Assembly: GCA_032718475.1 (NCBI GenBank)
Contig: JAUCBJ010007173.1
Location: 188,001 to 235,915 of the forward strand
Direction: 5' to 3'
Source: Nemertoderma westbladi
Taxonomy: Eukaryota > Xenacoelomorpha > Nemertodermatida > Nemertodermatidae
Length of the DNA: 47,915 nucleotides
A program made the position numbers and the translations under genes. Below the pieces are notes generated by a model. That model made no database searches and was not told the DNA's origin. It worked only from the letters and a program-made list of their open reading frames with translations. Numbering within the stretch: position 1 is the stretch's first letter; every line of letters starts with the position of its first letter. This document shows positions 40,590-47,915 of this stretch, in pieces.

Positions 40590-40771
40590 CTGATTTTTTA
40601 CAATCTCAGATTCTTTCTAAACTTTTGACGGAATACAAACGTACCAAGTTTGGTTTTAATTTCATCAAGGAATGACCGAGTTATTAGCGATCAAAAATTA
40701 GACGACGACAGACAACTCGATAATGGTACCCCTATGCTTACGCTTCACTCACTTCGTGGCTCGCCCCACAA
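40590..40771 (+). repeat. Dispersed repeat family B, copy 4, truncated
   Basis: It carries TTTCTAAACTTTTGACGGAA, GTACCAAGTTTGGTTTTAAT, GAGTTATTAGCGATCAAAA, GATAATGGTACCCCTATGCT and TCACTTCGTGGCTCGCCCCA in order. The 5' third of the family is missing. It ends 133 bp before the ankyrin exon, inside the presumed intron. Confidence 0.8.
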
Positions 40772-40904
40772 AATCGATTCACACTCAAAAGTTATTGAAA
40801 CTTTAGTGTCCCCAAGGCGAACTCTAAAACTGAACTCGTTACATTTTTCCCCCATTGTTATTTATTGATTAGTAATTATTATTATTATATTTGCCTTTAT
40901 TCAG

Positions 40905-41083
40905 GTCATTATGGAATGGTGCGTATCCTATTGGCTGCAGGTGCTGACTCATACAAACTCATGGACCAATCGTCGCCCGTTGATTTGGCACGAGCCAATG
41001 GTCACGAACAAGTCGTAGAGGCCCTGCTGTGCGCCTGCGACGCAATTTATTCAGCAGACACAGATTCCAGTGACGACGGGTAG
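40905..41083 (+). CDS. Last exon of an ankyrin-repeat protein
   Basis: A polypyrimidine tract and TTTGCCTTTATTCAG end at 40904, a strong splice acceptor. The exon enters in phase 1 (two bases of a Gly codon) and encodes 58 residues to TAG 41081-41083. GHYGMVRILLAAGADSYKLM is the second half of an ankyrin repeat; SSPVDLARANGHEQVVEALL is the core of the next (helix, GHxxVVxxLL). The acidic tail SADTDSSDDG follows. Upstream exons are not found in the window. No AATAAA is obvious in the 300 bp after the stop. Confidence 0.75.
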
Positions 41084-41723
41084 ATGGCGTATAGTTATTC
41101 GATTCCAGCTGAGGAGTTTATTAGATGTCGCATTGTTGTTACTGACTTTATTTAAATATCCTATTCGCCGTGTTTTTTATATTTTATATAATTATGTGTT
41201 AACTCGCTCTCTCCAAAATGTAATGTTATGTTAAGAAATTCCACCAAAAAGGTTGCGATTCCGCAACCTGCCGTAACTTGAAGTCTACTTAGTACACAAC
41301 AGGTGGTATTTCCAAGTCAACCATTCGTTGGGATACTGAAACACACAGATACACTAACCCTGCAAAGAAGCCAAACATATCAGATGGGGGGGGGGGGGGG
41401 GGGGGTGTTAGAATCTCTTCACTCAATCAAAATCATCACTCAAGGGGAAATTGAAGCTAATTTCGAGCAAAAATTAAACTGTAACCTATTCTATTATTGC
41501 CTTTCGTTTATTGTTTTGGTTAGAATAACATGCCACTGTAACCTGCTCCTTTCCATTCACACTGATGCTTAACATTTATTCGCAGATTTGTGTCAAATTT
41601 TCACCCGCAAAATGGCGCATTAAGTTTTTGTAAAAAGTTTTTAAGTAATTTTTCTAATACAATTAGCGGTCCAAGTTGACCTCCATCGCCAATTGGTCGC
41701 ATTCGCCATTCTAGTTCAATTTA
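41084..41723. other. 3' flank of the ankyrin gene
   Basis: Presumably 3' UTR followed by intergenic DNA. A G-run of about 24 bases lies at 41384-41405. No further gene is visible. Confidence 0.4.
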
Positions 41724-42925
41724 AGGGGGGAGTACTACCCCCCCCCCCCCCCCGAACACTTTTTTTTAAATGTCTACAATTTCAATTAAAATATTTTGAT
41801 TTTAAACAGTATGGGCTGTCAAAATATGGCTAAACATTTGTTTTATCGAAAAATTTTCAAATTTCCAGACGCCATCTACCGGCCATTGAATGAAACAAGA
41901 TTTGCGGTTAAAACGCTAACTAGTCATTCAATTTTAGGTCAAATAGTCTGAAACCAATTTTTTTCGATTTACGGAGGTGAGCTCCACAAATCTTATCAGT
42001 TAAAATTTTTGTTTAGATTTCTTATGAAAATTAATTAATATTTTTTATTATTTATTAATCCAACTAATAATTAATACCTAAAAATAAAAGTCTAAAAAAT
42101 TAAAAGTCAAGCTAGCTCGGTCGACGAGTAGCCTCAGTAGCCTTGGTCGACTAGTTCCTCGTACAGTACTTCGCGATCTTCGTGTTCTCCGCCTCCTCGA
42201 CAACACGGCGGCCGGCCGCTGGTGACGCCGTCGACTCGCTTCCCTCGTTTCTGCACAACCCCGGTGGCTCCAGTAAGGCTGGAACCCCACAGGTTGCCAT
42301 GGCTCGCCGCACTATGTCGTTCAACATAGAGTGACGTGCAATTAATTATTAATATTAATATTATGTTTATTAATATTTGCCAAAATTTTAACAAATTTCT
42401 GGCTTTAATCTGAAAAATTGGCTGTAAAAACAGAAATATAAAAATTCCAACCGATAACTTTTAAAGAACTGCCGAAATCCTTCCAAATGAGCCTAAAATA
42501 AAGAAAACTGTTTAATAAATGGCGGATGAGTAATTTGAAAAGTGAAAAATGTCATACCAAGATTCTTGCCTTCAAATTTTAAACTCTAACACCAGAACTG
42601 GCTGTCTGTTTTAATGGTGGGTTAATTTTTTCTGGCACGAAGGAAGCACACCACCGAGCTAAAACTTTCATTATGGGGGTTTTCGGAGTCGCTGATTTCA
42701 TTTCCGATGTCAGTTTTAAGGTATGGTGTGATCTAGTCTGTCTGTCGGTTGTCTGTCTGTCATACAATTTGACTGACAAACCATCACGCAGAACACCAGC
42801 GATAACTTGAGAACTAAAAGAGTTTTCGATAAGCGGTTTTTAGATTGGAAATCCTCATTAAATTCTGCTATATATTAAATCAAAAACAGATACTTGAAAT
42901 TTTGACACGGGGGGGGGGGGTATAC
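41724..42925. repeat. Dispersed AT-rich repeat family C, copy 2, with insertion
   Basis: It begins with the core GGGGGGAGTACTA-C16 (41725-41753), passes CTGAAACCAATTTTTTTCG, is interrupted by a GC-rich coding fragment (42093-42330), then CCTTCCAAATGAGCC, TGGCGGATGAGTAAT, TTCTGGCACGAA, CCTCATTAAATTCTGCTA and a G12 run (42910). Block order is a rotation of the copy at 20670-21600. Confidence 0.65.
42093..42330 (-). pseudogene. Captured retroelement-like coding fragment
   Basis: This is a GC-rich island in AT-rich repeat DNA. The minus strand reads SMLNDIVRRAMATCGVPALL and EPPGLCRNEGS, then in the next frame KRGKRVDGV, then again EEAENTKIAKY. The order NDI..R....GVPA..EP.GL.R.DGKRPDG followed by AE..K..KY resembles the region after the reverse transcriptase in certain animal retroelement polyproteins. 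This is from memory of the family pattern, not a search. It is frame-broken and has no start. Confidence 0.4.
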
Positions 42926-44794
42926 TGTGCCATATCTACGGAGAGGGCACCATATATAAATATAATAAAATACCTACAGTAAAAATACAGTATAAATTAA
43001 ATTAACATTAAAATAATAAAATATCCCTTAAACGCCAAAAAAATATATGTGGTGCAAAATAATTTTATTTTGGTGTTAAATCATCTACTGTAATTTGGGG
43101 TGCAGGCATTCAATTAGTGGCGATACTAAAATATTATTTGACATATTTACACGATTGAATAAGCTTTAAAGTGATCTCTTAAAATTATCATTAAAGGAAC
43201 AGCAACAGCTACGCAACATATGTCTAGCACTGTTGATTTCCTCTGTCTCGCTGTTTTACAAACGAATATTAAATATGAGTCTAACTGATTTGTTTATTGC
43301 CACACGAATCTTATTAATATTCAACCTGTGCCGCCAAAAACTACAGTGAAAGCGGTTCGGGCGCTGTATCCCCACCGACACTGCGTAACAAACTCAGATA
43401 AATTCAATGAGATAATTAAAGGGCATCCACCCACTACCTGGGTATTGATTCATATTGAAGTAGTTTTGTTTCGTTATTGATTTTAATTGAATATTAATAC
43501 TTGTTTTATTACTCAAATAGGGCACGTTTTATATAAAATAATTATGTAAAATAGTTAAATAGGTGATGTAATATCGTTATTTGTATTTACCGCATGGAAA
43601 TGTCATGGGCGTATGGGGCGTCATAAACGTATTGATTAAAAAATCGCTGAGCACTGAATTTATTAATTTTAATTTAGTACAAGAGGGACTTTATTCAACA
43701 TTACCTAGGTTTATCTATTATCGTCCACTGGACTACAGTATGAGATGCTATTAAGTCGTGTCAAAGCGAAATTTATGTCTGTCTATCTGAAAACCCTGGG
43801 TAACTGAATGTAATGACATAATTTATTATTCACCGGAAAGGAAAATACAGTAGTAGGTGGGCGGGTGCGGATGTATAGTATAATTCAATTGCAAGTGTAA
43901 TTATATTTATTCTACTTAACGTCTGATTGCTGTAAATCCACGTATTTTTTCTAACGGCTAACTGGAGATACACGTTCGATCGTGCAAAATCACCAACAAT
44001 GGCGACCCAGTTGGCACCAATCGGGTAACAATAATAAATTATCGTGAAAGGGGAATTGTGACTAACATCGCAACTCATTAAAAAGTCATGAAAATCATAT
44101 ACGCCGAAGATTTAAGGAGTTTGCGAAGTATTATTGCACTCCCTTTTGAATCCGTAAGCGACAAAAAGCGTTGAATCCCACAATTATTAGGAAGTTAATG
44201 GAGGTTTCGGCTGCCGGCAGTTTGTTATTTTGAATTCTCCATTACATTTAAATCGAATTTAAGATCGTCAATTTAGAAAACAACGCCATTCTTTCGACGT
44301 AATAAAATCTGAATTGTTAACCCAACGCCACCGCAAATAGATTTTTATTCCTCATCACTATCTAATGTTCTGCTGCAACCCAAATATGTTGCAATTCCAA
44401 ATATATTCTTAGTAATTATTCGTTCCGGTGGTCAGATATATTATTATTATATCCAGTTAGATGATATCAGACGCAAAATTAATTAGCTACCGTGTTTACT
44501 GTCAGTGGGAAAGTCAAGGTTACCATTTAGCATAGATGTATCAACAAATATTAGAAATTAATAGAATCTGGGGATTTGCGATTAATGTCACGTATTAATG
44601 TCAATCTAAGAATGGATTTAAATATTCTGTAAAGCAATCAAATCTATGTTATTAACCATTGCGTAGGTAGGCCCACATGCCATGCCGCCAGTTCCTGATA
44701 TCTGCCTAATTTTCTAAAAAAAAAGTGCACCTGTAAAGTTGGACAGCAATTGAGACAGCGATTTTGTTGGAGTGAAACTGTTTTTAGAAGTACT
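42926..44794. other. AT-rich intergenic stretch
   Basis: I find no gene, RNA or repeat that I can support. Confidence 0.5.
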
Positions 44795-45274
44795 AAAGTG
44801 CTAACAAACAGCAGTCCTGCAATGGTAAAGTGCTAACTGTTTTAAAGTGCTAACCTAAAGTGCTAACACTGCCTGAAAAAAATTTGTTAAGACAAGTTGA
44901 CTACAATTCCAGGTTCCGATTGGCTCATTTCGAAGTGTTAGCAGTTTGACCACTTTGCAAGCACAAATTAAAAACGTCAAATAGCAACAAATTTTAACAA
45001 CTGCCCCCTAGCGACCAGATTCAGAATTATTGAAAAAGGTAAAGTGCTAACTGTTAGCACTATAGAGTTTCTCCATAAGACATATTCGAAATGTTAGCTT
45101 TTTAAGGCTAATTTTGTTGTATAATTATTGATTGCATAGCAAGCCAGACCAGATGTTAGCGTTTTATAACTAAAATTGAAATAAATTGATTATTAATCAA
45201 GCCGAGATCACAAGAGGAGATTATGAGTTTCTGAAATGAATAATACCGGCCAACAGAAAGCATAAAGTGCTAAC
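44795..45274. repeat. Cluster of AAAGTGCTAAC motifs, left
   Basis: The exact 11-mer occurs at 44795, 44827, 44844, 44857, 45041 and 45264. The inverted form GTTAGCAC is at 45053, back to back with the copy at 45041, and GTTAGCAG is at 44938. Spacing is irregular, so this is a motif cluster rather than a simple tandem repeat. Confidence 0.85.
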
Positions 45275-45276
45275 AT
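45228..45276. repeat. 49-bp direct repeat flanking the LINE, left copy
   Basis: Matches 47199-47247 at 40 of 49 positions without gaps (TTTCTGAAATGAATAAT against TTTCAGAAATAAATAAT). It includes the last AAAGTGCTAAC motif, which reads TATAGTGGTAAC in the right copy. Confidence 0.75.
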
Positions 45277-45697
45277 TAGGCCTATTCAATTCATATATTA
45301 AACGTCTATGTCTTTGCAACTAATTCATGGATTTCTTAAAAGCATTCAATAATATGGCACATAATCACAACCATTAATTAATTTATTCTCATAATTATAT
45401 ATTATTCTAAATCCTTAATCCTTGCAATAAGTTTCCTTTTCCAGAAAATAGAGAGGTCATTCTGTATGTCAAATTTCGGGCAATCTCAAATTTTATTTTT
45501 TACATATACTGCTATAACGTAAATTGCTACAAGTTTTTTTTTTGCTGCTATTCTTGGTCTTTTCGAGGTCAAAACTTTAAACCTCTCTAAATACATACAT
45601 AAAACCAATAAGCCATGTCCCGGAATGCAGTGTATTTAATTCAATGACAGGGTATCGCCTGATAACTTTAAAGAAGTAAAAGTGTTCTGAGTATGTA

Positions 45698-47100
45698 CTC
45701 CCAGATATTCCCATTGGCGATATCTCCTTTGCAGAAGTGAAGGCTGCTGCAAAGAGCTTTAAGACCAATCGTGCCAGTAGTGGAGTAGATGGTGTTCCCC
45801 CTGAGGTCTTTAAAATACCTGAGTGTTTAAAGCTTATCTAGATCCCATTGATCCCTCTGGATCCCATTGAGAGACTGCTCCTTGGAAATCAGAATGGGTT
45901 CCTTAAAGGTCGTGAGACCATGGAGCCCATTTTGGTACTTCGAAGGATAATTGAAGAGATTGATCAAAAAAGAAAGACAGGCATCTGGCTGTTATCTTTG
46001 TTGACTTATTCAAGGCCTTTTATTCAGTCTCTCGCTCACGTATGTTCAGCATACTTTCATTATATGGGATTCCTGATGAAATTATTGCAGCAATCAGATC
46101 AGTATACGATGGTTCGACAACATTTGTGTCTACTGTTGACGGTGACACAGAACCATTTGAAGTGTTATGGGGCGTCCTCCAAGGAGACACACTTGCACCA
46201 TTCTTATTCATTATTGTGGTTGACTATGTTCTACGCATGTCCTTAGATCATCATAATGATGATGGGGTGATGATAACTCCACCTACTGGCTCCAGAAGTC
46301 GAGGAAATCCTGCCAAGTACCTAACTGATCTAGACTTTGCTGATGACTTAGGAGTACTCTCAGAATCATTAGAGGGAGCCCAAGGGCTCCTCAGCTCATT
46401 AGAACATGCTGCTTCTAGTGTTGGTCTTTTTATTAACTCCAAAAATGACCAAAATTTTGACAGTTAACTATGAAAGTCATCAGGAAGTCTCTGACCGGAT
46501 GAGCATAAGCTCAAAGGATGGTATGCTTGAGCATGTGGACGACTTCTGTCACCAGGGTTCATGGTTCCGGAGGTCAGGCGAGACCTTCGAATACGCAAGG
46601 GAAAGGCATGGGCAGCCTTGAATAGGCTTTCCATGATTTGGAAGTCACATAGAATTAATGGGAATCTTAAGGTACGATTATTTAGAGCAGCAGTAGTTCC
46701 AGTACTCCTCTATGGGAGTCCATGCTGGGCTCTAACTGCTGAGGACACCTAATCTTTGGATGGCACATTCACAAGAATGCTACGCCGGGTTCACTGTGTC
46801 AAGTACAATCCACACATCTCCAACCAGACACAATATAACATTGGAGGTGTCTCATTGGTTCCCCCAGGCTTGACACTAGAACGCCTCCGAAAACGCCTTC
46901 GAAACCCGCCTCCGCTTTGCAAGACATTGCTTTCGCCGTGTGGACCAGTCAGTGCATAATCTTGTTCTTTGGTAGCATCATGCAGTGAATAAGCATGGTG
47001 GACAGCCCATGACTTTCTTGAGACGCATCTTAAAGGACACTGGCCTTGAAGATTCGGATGATCTAGCAAATGTCATGGGTGATAGGGAGTTGTGGTGGCT
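45698..47100 (+). pseudogene. LINE reverse transcriptase relic
   Basis: Pieces of a non-LTR retrotransposon polymerase follow in order but in different frames. They are EVKAAAKSFKTNRASSGVDG (before the fingers), a deletion at about 45835-45870 marked by the repeat GATCCCATTGA, then QNGFLKGRETMEPILVLRRI, then FVDLFKAFYSV (A box, catalytic Asp kept), LQGDTLAPFLFIIVVDYVLR (B box), and LDFADDLGVLS (C box, catalytic pair kept). After these come a frame change near 46445, LYGSPCWALTAE, and the C-terminal block DTGLEDSDDLANVMGDRELW. The frame breaks make it inactive. The fragment at 12338-12500 is from the same family. Confidence 0.88.
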
Positions 47101-47915
47101 CAATTTTGTCGTCAAGCCGGCACAGCATTCTATTTATTGCGTTTATTGTGTTTATTGCTTTTTAATCAGCCATAGATCACAATATAGATGACAATGTGTT
47201 TCAGAAATAAATAATTCCAGTCAGCAGAAATCATATAGTGGTAACATACTGTACATCCATAAATACAAGCATTCATTGTCTTATATGCGCATTAAGGTTC
47301 TGACCCCCCCTTTGGTATCCTGATAAATCAGCGATTGGAAATGCAGAAATGTATGTTCTATTGTTTAAAAAGGAGAACATTTTTTTAGGATTCTCTATTT
47401 TATTTTGAAAATGAAAAATATAGAACGTCATAAAATATTTTAATTTAACATATTTTATATGTTTGAGAACATTTTCACAAATGAAATTAGCAAAAACTTG
47501 GTAGTATAAAATTTGGTGTGTACACCTCCCCACCCCCCAATGATTACATAATTAATATTATAATATATTCAATTTCCTTTCACATCCCAAAGAACGAATA
47601 ATGAGTTAGCATTTTATGAGGTGTGGTGTCTTGAAATATTCAACACAAAAACACCTAATCATTATCTTCCAAGATATACAGATACCATCACTTCAAACTC
47701 CTAACTTTGCTAATATTACTATTGTTATTGGTGTTTTTAGTAAGTTAGCACTTTAGAACACTTGAGCCCTCTTGCGGGTGGTGCAGAATTGGTGTTGCTA
47801 AATGTTGCTAAAGTCTGTTACTGAGTTAGCACATTGGTACTTTCAGAAATCACTGGTATGGTGTCACTTTACCAAGGAAATCCCGCGTTAGCACTTACAG
47901 ACTTATGTGGTGCAT
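47101..47915. other. Post-LINE flank with inverted AAAGTGCTAAC motifs
   Basis: There is no gene. GTTAGCACTTT is at 47744, GTTAGCACTT at 47887, GTTAGCACA at 47825 and GTTAGCAT at 47605: the reverse complement of the motif cluster on the left of the LINE. The 49-bp repeat copy is at 47199-47247. The window ends inside this stretch. Confidence 0.6.

Noticed and set aside
14377-41083. Exon 14377 and ankyrin exon 40905 as one gene
   Set aside because: Nothing but orientation links them. They are 26 kb apart with another plus-strand gene between.
44795-47896. AAAGTGCT as a microRNA seed match (miR-17/miR-302 type)
   Set aside because: Only a seven- or eight-base match. No hairpin precursor is seen and the motif lies in repeat DNA.

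Overview
This window looks like non-coding, repeat-dominated nuclear DNA of an invertebrate animal. The evidence is two BEL/Pao-type LTR retrotransposons, several decayed LINE fragments, foldback/MITE-like repeats, two satellite arrays, and two host gene pieces with animal features: a GPI-anchored Ly6/uPAR-like protein and a spliced ankyrin-repeat last exon. AT-rich DNA, intronic-style splice signals and CCAAT boxes fit a metazoan. I cannot name the species.

Layout, left to right. 1-5705: a damaged BEL/Pao element on + (leader, Gag N-region in broken frames, then DUF1759 Gag, zinc knuckles and retropepsin). Its reverse transcriptase, most of its RNase H and most of its integrase are deleted. 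5706-12010: mostly non-coding, with two decayed coding-like stretches of unknown family (8381-9675, 10907-12006). 12236-15549: LINE scraps, a MITE, a candidate first coding exon with CCAAT boxes (14377-14490) and a dispersed repeat. 15768-20481: about 109 copies of a 43-bp satellite with a four-monomer (172-bp) higher-order repeat. 20670-22210: AT-rich repeat with G-run/C-run cores, a 19-bp array, and exactly 14 copies of a 35-bp palindromic satellite.

22624-30083: a complete, young LTR element on the minus strand. Its two LTRs of 562 and 563 bp differ at about four sites and it is flanked by a 5-bp AATTG duplication. It encodes a very long Gag with disordered, Asn-rich and repeat-rich N-region, then DUF1759 Gag, a zinc knuckle, a retropepsin, and a Cys/Pro-rich acidic tail with one transmembrane segment. 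It has no reverse transcriptase, RNase H or integrase, so it must depend on enzymes supplied by another element. It sits 23-27 bp upstream of the start codon of the Ly6-like gene (30106-30783).

30784-47915: two MITE-like foldbacks, a 4.7-kb nested inverted repeat (33774-38442) with a PHD-like ORF inside one arm, a 154-bp tandem array, the ankyrin last exon (40905-41083), a second copy of the G-run/C-run repeat carrying a captured retroelement fragment, and a LINE relic (45698-47100) flanked by clusters of an AAAGTGCTAAC motif. The best candidates for something undescribed are the polymerase-less Gag-protease-transmembrane LTR element, its in-frame TAA-CTAG stop, and the nested foldback element.
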